A stretch of 57,929 nt of DNA. It comes from Bacteroidales bacterium. GTDB taxonomy: Bacteria > Bacteroidota > Bacteroidia > Bacteroidales > JAGOPY01. The stretch is from the NCBI GenBank assembly GCA_023229505.1, contig JALNZD010000022.1, positions 1 to 57,929 on the forward strand. The letters are read 5' to 3'. Below, piece after piece: positions 1 to 8,184 of the stretch. Each line of letters opens with the position of its first letter. The stretch's first letter is position 1. A program made the translations under genes and the position numbers. The notes under the pieces were generated by a model. That model was given only the letters and a program-made list of their open reading frames with translations, was not told where the DNA came from and made no database searches.

Positions 1-216
1 AGGACCAGACTAATGATTGATATCAAAGTATCATAAGTTGAACGGTCTACACTGCACGGGGCAACGCTTAAATTTAGTAAGTTATTCTTTGTACGGACTA
101 TATTGTTCTATATTTAGGGACTAATGAATTATATAAAAGTCTAACGATACAACAAGGAATTCTTGAACAAAATCCAACAAGAGGTGAAGCAAAAGGATCT
201 TATAACGGGATCATAT

Positions 217-657
217 ATGGCTATGATAAATATTAGTAGAATATCTAGTTTAAATCTTTGTCTTATTATAAGTCTTTTCATAATAAGCAGTTGTAATTCA
301 AATTTCAATTTTATTCATCTGTATTCTAAAGATGAGAGAAATTCAGTAACAAGAATTGAGTTCGAATCAATTAAATCAGGTAATTATACCTATTTTACTC
401 CAGGTTTATATGAAAAATGTGAAATTCCTGTTTCATATATTAAACCTCTATATTCCGGATTCACATCTGGATTTGAGCTAATTATTTATTGGGAAAATGA
501 TACATGCAATTTCAATTATTACACTGGTGATTTTGATATTTTAAATCCACAACAAAAATTTAAAATACAAAAAGTTTCAATAGATAAATTTATTGAAATG
601 AAAAGCGATACAACCGGTAGGTTCATTTATCAAATTGAAAAATCAATATTTAAATAA
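217..657 (+). CDS. hypothetical lipoprotein
   Basis: I do not recognise this protein of about 146 residues. The ATG at 217 (or 223) is preferred over an upstream TTG at 163, because the chain then opens with a short polar stretch, a hydrophobic segment (LCLIISLFIIS) and a lipobox-like SSC. That pattern predicts a lipoprotein with Cys about 28 residues in. The rest is rich in Tyr, Phe, Asn and Ile and has no motif I can name. The DNA is visibly more AT-rich than the core genes from 1024 onward, and it sits beside a decayed toxin gene, so this looks like accessory DNA. Seen: ORF and lipobox. Inferred: membrane anchoring. Function unknown. Confidence 0.5.
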   Translation: MAMINISRISSLNLCLIISLFIISSCNSNFNFIHLYSKDERNSVTRIEFESIKSGNYTYFTPGLYEKCEIPVSYIKPLYSGFTSGFELIIYWENDTCNFNYYTGDFDILNPQQKFKIQKVSIDKFIEMKSDTTGRFIYQIEKSIFK

Positions 658-710
658 AGAATAATTTTTTCAAGTAGATAATAACTTCTATTATCAAATT
701 ATTAATGAAT

Positions 711-923
711 TTAAACTGTCTCTCCATCTTCTTTGATTTTCCGCAGGAGTTCTTCGATTTTATCAATAACCGATTCCGGGCAGGAGCCGATGCGGCCTAC
801 CAGCCTGATTTTTTTAAACTGCTCAATCCGGTCCAGCACAATCAGCGAATCGAACGTAAGTCCCATTTGTCGGCCTTCGGGGGTATCTTTCAGTACGGTA
901 AGCGTGTAACGGTAATTTGCGGC
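711..923 (-). pseudogene. MazF/PemK-family toxin remnant (C-terminal part only)
   Basis: Read on the minus strand, this stretch encodes about 70 residues that match the C-terminal half of MazF/PemK endoribonuclease toxins. It contains GLTFDSLIVLDRI, which corresponds to the family's 'GL..DSV.L..QI' strand, followed by RLVGRIGSCPESVIDKI, the usual '.RIG.L....' segment and final helix, and then a stop. There is no start codon. An in-frame stop at 924-926 closes the upstream side, and the N-terminal barrel that starts the family is not found upstream. No antitoxin gene is visible beside it. I infer a dead fragment of a type II toxin-antitoxin locus. The plus-strand ORF over the same bases (705-992) is its shadow. 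Confidence 0.55.
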
Positions 924-1023
924 TTAAATGCCCCGGTGAGAAAAATCAATTCAAATATCTTGGCGAAACAGATATATTACAAATTAAATTGAAAGTCAAG
1001 AAGAATTTTAAAAAAATAGATTT

Positions 1024-2085
1024 TCACAATTTCATTAAAAATTCCATAGTGTCTGTACCATCAGCATAATCCCATAGTTCCGGAAGTTGGCTGCGACCAG
1101 GAGGTATCGAAGCATCGATCTCTTTATGGCAGGATACTATGCATTGTATTTGGTCATGTAATTGGTATAAATGCTTGTTGAGCAGCTCAATGGAGTGGTA
1201 AGTTTCTGTATGGATAACTGAGATCGGGGACATCAGGGAAGGTTCTTCCATGACCAGCAGAAAACCGTTATCCCGGTGTTCAATCCTGTTGATCAGCATG
1301 ATTGATTTATGATAATCATAATTATTCCGGTATTTATGGTGATCAGCCAGGAAGGAGTAATCGTCAAAGAACGGCATGATATCTTCGATACTTAATCCAT
1401 CCGGCAGGTAAAGCTTGGATACATTGCGGCAGCCCAGGCCAAAGTACATAAAAATATCTGTAGCCAGCTTTTTCATCTCCTCTTCCGTCTCATGGCCGGA
1501 AATAATTGCCACACTATTGCGGTTTTTCCTGATGATATGCGGATACCTGCCAAAATAATAATCGAAATACCTGGAAGAATTATTATTACCGGTAGCGATG
1601 ATAGCATCGAAATTCTTTAACGGCCCCTGGACCAGGCTGAAATGGTTTTTCAACCCGGCATTTATAGTGGTTAGTGTATCAAGGACAGCCGGAATGAGGT
1701 GGTCATCTGAGGAAGAAAGCCTGATCAGCGCATGGTTCCCTGATGCAAGAACGCAAATCAGGTCATGCAGACCAACCATAGGAATATTCCCGGCCATAAT
1801 AATGCCAACTGAAGCCGGATTTTTATCTTCTTCAATTATTGGGCGGTACTTCCTGACCCATTGCGCTACTTTTTCCTCTTGCAGGGATTCGGCCCAGGCG
1901 GCATAAGCAAAACGGGTAAATGAAGGGATAAACCAGGGATTGTAATAGCAGCTGTTATCTATTTCAAATGTTAATAATGAAGCTTGCGATGGTTCACCTT
2001 CCGGCAGTATTTCTTCCTCCTGCGAAGCTTTTAAAAATTCCTTACCTAAGGAGGAGAAATCGTGTATTATTTGTTCAGTATGCAT
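1024..2085 (-). CDS. acyl-CoA reductase, LuxC family
   Basis: A 353-residue member of the LuxC/acyl-CoA reductase family, aldehyde-dehydrogenase-like enzymes that reduce acyl-CoA to aldehyde with NADPH. Visible hallmarks are the nucleotide-binding region VGIIMAGNIPMVGLHD and LIRLSSSD near residues 90-130, and GLGCRNVSKLYLP in the C-terminal half, which holds the candidate catalytic Cys. The first in-frame ATG is at 2112, but a -7 promoter box (2110-2117) overlaps it. The ATG at 2085 (MHTEQIIHDF) is therefore the better start. The gene is divergent from serC, a pairing common in Bacteroidetes, where it often accompanies a ferredoxin; no ferredoxin is seen here. Its physiological substrate is not known. 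Confidence 0.82.
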   Translation of the reverse strand: MHTEQIIHDFSSLGKEFLKASQEEEILPEGEPSQASLLTFEIDNSCYYNPWFIPSFTRFAYAAWAESLQEEKVAQWVRKYRPIIEEDKNPASVGIIMAGNIPMVGLHDLICVLASGNHALIRLSSSDDHLIPAVLDTLTTINAGLKNHFSLVQGPLKNFDAIIATGNNNSSRYFDYYFGRYPHIIRKNRNSVAIISGHETEEEMKKLATDIFMYFGLGCRNVSKLYLPDGLSIEDIMPFFDDYSFLADHHKYRNNYDYHKSIMLINRIEHRDNGFLLVMEEPSLMSPISVIHTETYHSIELLNKHLYQLHDQIQCIVSCHKEIDASIPPGRSQLPELWDYADGTDTMEFLMKL

Positions 2086-2109
2086 CTTCAGACAGAAAGC
2101 TCTTTTGTG

Positions 2110-2117
2110 CAAATTTA
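2110..2117 (-). promoter_or_regulatory. -7 promoter box for the LuxC-family gene
   Basis: TAAATTTG on the minus strand, an exact match to the Bacteroidetes -7 consensus TAnnTTTG. It overlaps the upstream candidate ATG of the reductase gene, so transcription would begin inside that longer reading frame. This supports the start at 2085. No convincing -33 TTTG is seen. Confidence 0.5.
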
Positions 2118-2165
2118 GGGTTAATTTAAATAAGCCGATTTATACCATTGACCATTTAAAAATTA

Positions 2166-2173
2166 TATCTTTG
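2166..2173 (+). promoter_or_regulatory. -7 promoter box for the serC operon
   Basis: TATCTTTG matches the Bacteroidetes -7 consensus and lies 55 bases before serC. A TTG at 2148-2150 is too close (15 bases) for a standard -33 box. It would drive the operon serC-serA-four-helix-bundle-DUF1015-winged helix, whose genes are closely spaced in one direction. Confidence 0.5.
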
Positions 2174-2228
2174 TTCTTTGTTATATATTAAACAGTAACC
2201 AGATCAAAGCTCTAAAATCTAAACGAAT

Positions 2229-3302
2229 ATGAAAAAACACAATTTTTTCGCAGGTCCTTCCATTTTACCTGCATTTACGGTTGAAAAGACTGCAGAAGCT
2301 ATCATGAATCTGAACGGTATCGGGCTATCGCTGATGGAAATCTCTCACCGCAGCAAAGAATTTCAGGCTGTGATCGATGAGGCGGTAGCACTTTTCAAAG
2401 AATTGTTAAATATTCCCGAAGGTTACTCTGTCATTTTCCTGGGTGGTGGAGCAAGTTTGCAATTTGCCATGTTACCTTATAACATGCTTGAAACCAAAGC
2501 AGCATACCTGAATACAGGCGAATGGGCCACAAAAGCAATCAAGGAAGCCAAACTTTTCGGAGAAGTTATTACGGTGGCATCTTCTGAGGATAAAACCTTC
2601 AATTATATCCCACGGGGGTTCAGTGTTCCTAAAGATGTGGATTATTTCCATGTTACCACTAATAACACTATTTACGGGACTGAATTATTTGAAGATTTTA
2701 ATTTCGGGGTACCGCTGGTGGCTGATATGTCGTCGGATATTTTAAGCCGGCCAATTGATGTTTCCAAATATGCATTAATTTACGGAGGTGCCCAGAAGAA
2801 CCTCGGCCCTGCCGGTGTTACATTCATTATAGTTAAAGACGATGCCGTTGGCAAAGTGACCCGTAAGATCCCAACCATGCTGAATTACAAGACCCATATC
2901 GATAAAGGGTCGCTTTTCAATACTCCTCCGGTGGTTCCAATTTTCGCATGCCTGCAAACGCTCAGGTGGTTAAAAGAACTAGGTGGTGTGAAGGCTATTG
3001 AAAAGATTAATATCCAGAAATCCGGAAAGCTTTATGCTGAAATTGACCGGAATCCAATGTTCCGTCCAACCATTCCAAATCCTGCTGACCAGTCGCGAAT
3101 GAATGTATGTTTTGTGATGAATGATGAATTTAAACATCTCGAATCCGCTTTCCAGGAATTTGCTACTTCCAAGGGTATGGTCGGCATAAAAGGCCACCGT
3201 TCCGTGGGCGGTTTCAGGGCATCCCTTTACAATGCCCTGCCAATGGAAAGTGTTGATTTTTTGATCAGTACGATGAGGGATTTTGCCAATCAAAATTCCT
3301 GA
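2229..3302 (+). CDS. serC: phosphoserine aminotransferase
   Basis: SerC (357 residues, normal family length) transaminates 3-phosphohydroxypyruvate with glutamate to phosphoserine, using PLP, in the cytoplasmic serine pathway. The N-terminus MKKHNFFAGPSILP is the family opening. MEISHRSKEF follows, then GGGASLQFAMLP in the cofactor-binding region, and YGGAQKNLGPAG carries the Schiff-base Lys, K190. GHRSVGGFRASLYNALP near the C-terminus binds the substrate phosphate. The next gene, serA, supplies its substrate and begins 38 bases after the stop, so the two enzymes are surely co-transcribed. No anomalies were seen. Confidence 0.97.
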   Translation: MKKHNFFAGPSILPAFTVEKTAEAIMNLNGIGLSLMEISHRSKEFQAVIDEAVALFKELLNIPEGYSVIFLGGGASLQFAMLPYNMLETKAAYLNTGEWATKAIKEAKLFGEVITVASSEDKTFNYIPRGFSVPKDVDYFHVTTNNTIYGTELFEDFNFGVPLVADMSSDILSRPIDVSKYALIYGGAQKNLGPAGVTFIIVKDDAVGKVTRKIPTMLNYKTHIDKGSLFNTPPVVPIFACLQTLRWLKELGGVKAIEKINIQKSGKLYAEIDRNPMFRPTIPNPADQSRMNVCFVMNDEFKHLESAFQEFATSKGMVGIKGHRSVGGFRASLYNALPMESVDFLISTMRDFANQNS

Positions 3303-3340
3303 TCTATTTTTCCTTGATTATTAATCTTAATTCAAATGCT

Positions 3341-4261
3341 ATGAGGAAAGTATTGGTTGCAACCGATAAACCTTTTGCCGCCATTGCCGTGAAAGGGATC
3401 CGTCAAATTGTTGAAAGCGCGGGTTATGAGCTTTTGCTCCTGGAAAAATATACAGATCCCACCGATCTGATCAAAGCTGTTGAACAAGTGGATGCCATGA
3501 TTGTCCGCAGTGACCTGGTAACACCCGAAGTGATCCGTGCAGGAAAAAATCTGAAGATCGTTGTTCGGGCCGGTGCCGGTTATGACAACATTGACCTTCC
3601 CGCTTCGACTTCTGCCGGTGTGGTTGTTATGAATACACCGGGCCAGAATTCAAATGCTGTTGCTGAACTCGTCTTTGGCATGATGGTTTATCAGATCAGG
3701 AACTATTTCAACGGCTCCTCCGGAACCGAATTGCTGGGGAAGACACTCGGACTGCATGCTTATGGCAATGTTGGCAAAAATGTCGCCAGGATAGCCAAAG
3801 GATTTGGGATGGAAGTGTATGCCTTTGATCCATTCGTATCAGCAGATGTGATGGTTAAAGACGGTATCAAACCTGTTGCTGAAGTGCAGGAATTATACAC
3901 AAAATGCCAGTTTGTATCTTTGCATATTCCGGCTAATGAAAAAACAAAGAAATCAATTGATTACGATTTACTTTCCAAAATGCCTAAAGGTGCAACCTTA
4001 ATCAATACGGCCCGTAAAGAGGTGATCTGCGAAGATTCCTTGCAAAAAGTCTTTGCCGAAAGGGATGACTTCAGGTATGTATCGGATGTTGCCCCTGATT
4101 GCCTGGAAGCCTTGAAAGAAAAATTTACCGGCAGATTTTTTGTAACACCTAAAAAAATGGGTGCCCAGACTTCGGAAGCAAATGTGAATGCCGGACTGGC
4201 CGCAGCGAAACAAATTGTTGAATTTTTTGAAAAAGGAGATGTACGGTTCAAAGTAAACTAA
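3341..4261 (+). CDS. serA: D-3-phosphoglycerate dehydrogenase, short Bacteroidetes type
   Basis: A 2-hydroxyacid dehydrogenase of 306 residues that oxidises 3-phosphoglycerate to 3-phosphohydroxypyruvate with NAD, the first step of serine synthesis. It lacks the C-terminal ACT regulatory domain of long SerA proteins. The start is the ATG at 3341 (MRKVLVATDKPF), not the TTG at 3314. VVRAGAGYDNID and NTPGQNSNAVAEL are substrate-side motifs. The NAD fingerprint reads GLHAYGNVG, with Ala for one Gly. INTARKEV supplies the catalytic Arg. The usual TPH(I/L)GA motif reads TPKKMGAQT, so Lys (K272) stands where the catalytic His is normally found. From memory, this variant also occurs in related short enzymes of Bacteroides and Entamoeba. 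Confidence 0.92.
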   Translation: MRKVLVATDKPFAAIAVKGIRQIVESAGYELLLLEKYTDPTDLIKAVEQVDAMIVRSDLVTPEVIRAGKNLKIVVRAGAGYDNIDLPASTSAGVVVMNTPGQNSNAVAELVFGMMVYQIRNYFNGSSGTELLGKTLGLHAYGNVGKNVARIAKGFGMEVYAFDPFVSADVMVKDGIKPVAEVQELYTKCQFVSLHIPANEKTKKSIDYDLLSKMPKGATLINTARKEVICEDSLQKVFAERDDFRYVSDVAPDCLEALKEKFTGRFFVTPKKMGAQTSEANVNAGLAAAKQIVEFFEKGDVRFKVN

Positions 4262-4299
4262 AAAGTTATCTATAAAGTAAACCAATTAAAACAACTATT

Positions 4300-4764
4300 A
4301 TGGATGCTGCATCAAATGAAAGGAACCTGACTTTTTTCAGGTTTGAAGACCTGAGGATTTACCACAAAGCACTTGAATACATGTCATGGGTGCATACAAC
4401 CACGCTTTTATTTCCTGACACGTGCCAGGATAATATAGGGGCAAGGTTTAACGAGGCAGCCAGGGCAATTGCCTTGCATATTGCAGAGGGATCTGCGCGA
4501 AATAAAAGCCAGTTCATTTATTACCTGAAGATGGCTAAGAGTTCAGTCAGGGAATCCCTTGTACTTACTTCAGCTGTAAAAAAATTCGGTTACGTGACCG
4601 ATAAACAGGAAGATGAATCAAGGAACTTCCTGATGGAATTGACTAAAATGATCGGTGCTCTGATATCTTCATTACAAAGGGGCCCCACAGGCGTCCGTGA
4701 TTCGGATGACACTGACGAGGATCTGGATGTCCCGCACCATTCGTTTGACTCTGAACACTATTAA
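4300..4764 (+). CDS. four-helix-bundle protein (23S rRNA intervening-sequence protein family)
   Basis: A 154-residue protein of the four-helix-bundle/'S23' family, first known from ORFs within 23S rRNA intervening sequences. Family marks are FFRFEDLRIYHKALEY at the N-terminus, the second-helix segment ARAIALHIAEGSARNKSQF, and YLKMAKSSVRESL. The biochemical role of the family is not established; the known structures are small helical bundles that form oligomers. An acidic tail (DSDDTDEDLD, then His/Ser/Asp residues) extends past the bundle and is unusual. It lies 38 bases after serA and 30 before the DUF1015 gene, inside an amino acid operon rather than in an rRNA gene. Confidence 0.85.
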   Translation: MDAASNERNLTFFRFEDLRIYHKALEYMSWVHTTTLLFPDTCQDNIGARFNEAARAIALHIAEGSARNKSQFIYYLKMAKSSVRESLVLTSAVKKFGYVTDKQEDESRNFLMELTKMIGALISSLQRGPTGVRDSDDTDEDLDVPHHSFDSEHY

Positions 4765-4794
4765 AACTAATTTAATATCGATTAACTGATTTTT

Positions 4795-6042
4795 ATGGCA
4801 GTCATTAAATCTTTCCGGGGACTCAGACCCCCTGGGGAAATAGTTAAAGATTTAGCTTCCAGGCCATATGATGTACTGGATTCCGAGGAAGCAAGAGTGG
4901 AAGTTAAGGGAAACGAATATTCCCTTCTTCATATTATCAAACCCGAAGTAGACCTTCCGCCTGAAACAGACCACTATGCTTCACAAGTTTATGATAAGGC
5001 TGCTGAGAATTTCAGAAAATTCCAGGATCAGGGCTGGCTAAGAGATGATGAAGCTGCATATCTTTATATCTACGCCCAGACTATGAATGGCAAAACCCAA
5101 TATGGCCTGGTAGCCTGCGCTTCCGTTGATGATTACCTTAAAGGCGTGATCCGGAAGCATGAGCTGACCCGGCCGGATAAAGAAGAAGACAGAAAAAAAC
5201 ATGTCAGGGTAACCAATGCTAACATGGAACCGGTCTTTTTTACCTACCCTGCAAATCCTCGGGTTGACCGGATTATTTCAACTTTTGTGGCAATAAATGC
5301 ACCTGAATATGATTTTATTTCGACCGATGGAATAGGACACCATTTTTGGGTGATCAGGGACCAGAAGATCATCGGAGAACTAATCGGGCTTTTTGCCGAA
5401 ATCCCATTTGTTTACGTGGCCGATGGCCATCACCGGACTGCCGCTGCAGCGCTGGTCGGAAATGAAAAGAAAGAAGCCAATCCAAACCATAATGGCTCTG
5501 AAGAGTATAATTACTTCCTTGCCGTCCATTTCCCGGATAATCAGCTTACAATCATCGATTATAACCGTGTAGTCAAAGACTTGAATGGTCTGAGTAAAGA
5601 AGCCTTGTTAGGAAAATTAAAAAAGGGCTTTGAGGTTGAAGAGAAAGGCCATGAAATATACAGACCCGGACTTTTGCATAATTTCAGCATGTATCATGAT
5701 GGAAAATGGTACTCACTGACGGCAAAACCCGGAACCTATAATGACCATGATCCGATCGGTGTGCTTGATGTAACCATCCTTTCCAAACTTGTACTTGATG
5801 AGATTCTGGGGATTAAAGACCTGAGACGGGATAAAAGAATTGATTTTATTGGCGGGATCCGTGGATTGGGTGAGTTGAAAAGACGTGTCGACAGTGGAGA
5901 AATGGCCGTTGCTTTTGCGTTATACCCGGTTTCGATGAAGCAGCTCATTGATATTGCAGACAGCGGGAATATCATGCCGCCTAAAACCTCCTGGTTTGAA
6001 CCTAAACTTAGAAGCGGACTTGTTGTTCACAAATTGGATTAA
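4795..6042 (+). CDS. DUF1015 family protein
   Basis: A DUF1015 protein of 415 residues. The start MAVIKSFRGLRPP, the segment SRPYDVLDSEEAR and the motif VADGHHRTAAA near residue 205 are characteristic of the family. The DGHHR motif resembles a nucleotide- or phosphate-binding or hydrolytic site, but the function is not established. In Bacteroidetes and clostridia these genes very often follow serC and serA, as here, suggesting a role in serine metabolism, for example proofreading or SerB-like activity. That suggestion is inference from context. No serB phosphatase is visible in this window. Confidence 0.88.
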   Translation: MAVIKSFRGLRPPGEIVKDLASRPYDVLDSEEARVEVKGNEYSLLHIIKPEVDLPPETDHYASQVYDKAAENFRKFQDQGWLRDDEAAYLYIYAQTMNGKTQYGLVACASVDDYLKGVIRKHELTRPDKEEDRKKHVRVTNANMEPVFFTYPANPRVDRIISTFVAINAPEYDFISTDGIGHHFWVIRDQKIIGELIGLFAEIPFVYVADGHHRTAAAALVGNEKKEANPNHNGSEEYNYFLAVHFPDNQLTIIDYNRVVKDLNGLSKEALLGKLKKGFEVEEKGHEIYRPGLLHNFSMYHDGKWYSLTAKPGTYNDHDPIGVLDVTILSKLVLDEILGIKDLRRDKRIDFIGGIRGLGELKRRVDSGEMAVAFALYPVSMKQLIDIADSGNIMPPKTSWFEPKLRSGLVVHKLD

Positions 6043-6054
6043 AAATATAAAACA

Positions 6055-6231
6055 ATGGAAATCAAACAAATCATTCTTAAAACTCTCAGGGATTCGAAAG
6101 AGCCCCTTAAATGCGGAGAAGTAGCTGAAAAATGCGGCCAGGATAAAGAAGCTGTTGATAAAGCCATAAAAGTCCTGGTTAAAGAAAATTTGGTTACTTC
6201 GCCAAAGCGGTGCTACTACCAGGCTAAATAA
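6055..6231 (+). CDS. small winged-helix protein, 58 residues
   Basis: A short ORF starting at ATG 6055, only 12 bases after the DUF1015 stop. It reads MEIKQIILKTLRDSKEPL, then CGEVAEKCGQDKEAVDKA, then a Lys-rich end with VTSPKRCYYQAK. The pattern (helix, 'GEVAE' turn, recognition-like helix, 'SPKRCYY' wing) fits a minimal winged helix-turn-helix of MarR-like type, conserved as a stand-alone small protein in Bacteroidetes. Three Cys residues are present. Being last in the serine operon, it could be a regulator, but there is no direct evidence of its target. Confidence 0.75.
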   Translation: MEIKQIILKTLRDSKEPLKCGEVAEKCGQDKEAVDKAIKVLVKENLVTSPKRCYYQAK

Positions 6232-6235
6232 TAGG

Positions 6236-8107
6236 TTAAAGGTCCAGAAAATCCTGGAACAAAACCTGCACGTAGGATTCTCCTTTACGTATAAATGCTT
6301 CTTCCTTTTCAGGAGTTGTCCCTTCAGGGAAGTCTTTTTTATAGTAATGATTCCAATTCATGCTGTAAACAATTTCCCCTTCGGGGGATTTCCAGGTATA
6401 GCCGTCATTTAGCACGATATAAGCGTACTCCGGTGCATAGGGATTGAAAAGGTTGTCCCCCCAGTTGAATTCATCTGCCGGAAGGTTTAGCTGCTTCAGA
6501 ATGGTTTTTGTCAGGCAACTGTTGTCGGAGATCCTATCGGATTTCACCCCCCTGAATTCATCTTTTAACACGTTTCCGTAAAAAAACAATGGGATGCGAT
6601 GGTACTCATAGCTTTCATAGCGCCAGTTCATGTATGAATTATGGCCATGGTCAGCGATAATAATGAACAGAGTATTATCGAACCATGGCTGTTTGCGGGC
6701 CATTTCAAAATATTCACCGAGACATTTATCGGCATAATAAGCTGAGTTTATAAATGGATTTTCAGGCCCTGCCCAGTCGAGCACAGGATCCATCGGGAAA
6801 TCATAAGGTGAGTGTGAACTTAATGTGAATACGACGCTGAAGAAGGGTTCCTTTGCGTCTTTCATTTCATCGATATGAATCCGGTAAAGGTATTCATCAT
6901 GTACCCCAAGGCGCCCTCTTGGAATGGAAGGATCAATGTCGGCTTCTTCAAACATCTTTTCAAACTGGTTAAATAGTAAATAAGCCCGCATGTTCCCGTA
7001 ATCAAGCTGGCCGCCGAAATAAAAAGAAGTGTTGTATCCCGCAGCATTCAGGGTTTTGACCATGCTTGGCATTTTTCTGAATTTTTCGGGATTAGCAGTG
7101 AATGTCGTATAGGGCAATGCAGGATGTCCGCCGAATATGGTAGCGGCAGCTTCGTGCGACCTGTTCCCGGTGCTGTAAAACCGTGTAAACAATAATCCTT
7201 CCTTCTCCAATTTGGCGAATTCCGGAGTAATGCCGGGCCTGGCCCCTAATGATTCGATGATGTCAGCGGTCCAGCTCTCCATTAACAGGATTACGATGTT
7301 AGGTCTGCTACTGTTAAGGATGCTTATTGTCGTATCCTTTTCAGTGCGCAAAATATCTTCCACCGTTTTCCTGGCATCTTTAAGGTCATAGAATTGGTAA
7401 GCATTCGACTTTTTATACCTGCTGGTCTCCATTACATTGACCGCAAACTGATAACCTGAATTAACCGCAGCCCAGTTCAGTATGCTGTGATGAGAATAAT
7501 GCGCAGAGCTTTGCGAAATAGCTATATCATTTATGCCACCCCTTAGCAGGACGAAAAGCAATGGAACTGCGACGATGAAGAAGACAACAGAGGAATAGAT
7601 CAACCGTGACCTTTCCAAGATTTTCATATAAAACACTTTGGAATACAGGATGAAAGAACTACCTGTCATTACTACCAGGAAGAATAACAAACTGAAGAAC
7701 TGCTCGGCAGAAATGGAATAATACGCTTCTGATATATGCTTCACATGGGCGAAGGCACTGGTCGACAATTTGCATTTCCATTCTGCAAATGAACCCAGCT
7801 CAACTGCTGTAATGAGCGACCAAACCAGTATCAATATAAACGTGTATACTTTGTTAACCGTATTTAGCCATCGTGCCTTAAATAATCCCTGGATCAACAG
7901 AAATAAAGATGGAATGATCAGGATATAGGCTGCTGTGGCAGTGTCGAGTTTCAGGCCATGCCAGAAAGAAAGTAGGGCCTCCCCTGTTGTTATATCTTCA
8001 AGCTTCAGTAAATTAATATGATAGATGAGGAAAACAGCTCTGAGAAGGAAGAAAAAAATCATCCAGAACAGGTATTGGCGGATTAGCGAGAAAAAGAGTC
8101 GTTTCAA
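6236..8107 (-). CDS. LTA-synthase-like membrane sulfatase/phosphoglycerol transferase
   Basis: A 623-residue membrane enzyme. About five transmembrane helices fill residues 1-200, followed by an extracytoplasmic alkaline-phosphatase-like/sulfatase domain. RPNIVILLMESW starts the domain with the metal-binding Glu. TGNRSHEAAATIFGG occupies the nucleophile site, with Ser317 at the position where Thr is usual. FTLSSHSPYDFP and IIADHGHNSYMN supply further metal ligands. Gram-negative relatives transfer phosphoglycerol or phosphoethanolamine groups to envelope glycans; true lipoteichoic acid is not expected here, so the substrate is unknown. It is convergent with the serine operon, 4 bases from the winged-helix gene, and divergent from yggS with overlapping promoter regions. 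Confidence 0.85.
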   Translation of the reverse strand: MKRLFFSLIRQYLFWMIFFFLLRAVFLIYHINLLKLEDITTGEALLSFWHGLKLDTATAAYILIIPSLFLLIQGLFKARWLNTVNKVYTFILILVWSLITAVELGSFAEWKCKLSTSAFAHVKHISEAYYSISAEQFFSLLFFLVVMTGSSFILYSKVFYMKILERSRLIYSSVVFFIVAVPLLFVLLRGGINDIAISQSSAHYSHHSILNWAAVNSGYQFAVNVMETSRYKKSNAYQFYDLKDARKTVEDILRTEKDTTISILNSSRPNIVILLMESWTADIIESLGARPGITPEFAKLEKEGLLFTRFYSTGNRSHEAAATIFGGHPALPYTTFTANPEKFRKMPSMVKTLNAAGYNTSFYFGGQLDYGNMRAYLLFNQFEKMFEEADIDPSIPRGRLGVHDEYLYRIHIDEMKDAKEPFFSVVFTLSSHSPYDFPMDPVLDWAGPENPFINSAYYADKCLGEYFEMARKQPWFDNTLFIIIADHGHNSYMNWRYESYEYHRIPLFFYGNVLKDEFRGVKSDRISDNSCLTKTILKQLNLPADEFNWGDNLFNPYAPEYAYIVLNDGYTWKSPEGEIVYSMNWNHYYKKDFPEGTTPEKEEAFIRKGESYVQVLFQDFLDL

Positions 8108-8124
8108 TTTTTTGAATTTTGCCG

Positions 8125-8132
8125 CAAATTTA
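8125..8132 (-). promoter_or_regulatory. -7 promoter box for the membrane sulfatase-fold gene
   Basis: TAAATTTG on the minus strand, 17 bases before the ATG at 8107. It lies between the -33 and -7 positions of the divergent yggS promoter, so the two promoters probably exclude each other physically. Confidence 0.45.
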
Positions 8133-8163
8133 TTGATAAAGCCGTTAATCTGTCTTAAATTTG
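8133..8163 (+). promoter_or_regulatory. promoter of yggS
   Basis: A TTG at 8133-8135 is separated by 20 bases from TAAATTTG at 8156-8163, a good fit to the Bacteroidetes -33/-7 arrangement. The ATG follows 21 bases later. Confidence 0.55.
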
Positions 8164-8184
8164 TTTGAGCATTAAAATAGCATC

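Noticed and set aside
705..992. 95-residue plus-strand ORF
   Set aside because: Its protein has no sensible pattern, and the opposite strand of the same bases gives a clear MazF/PemK C-terminal match.
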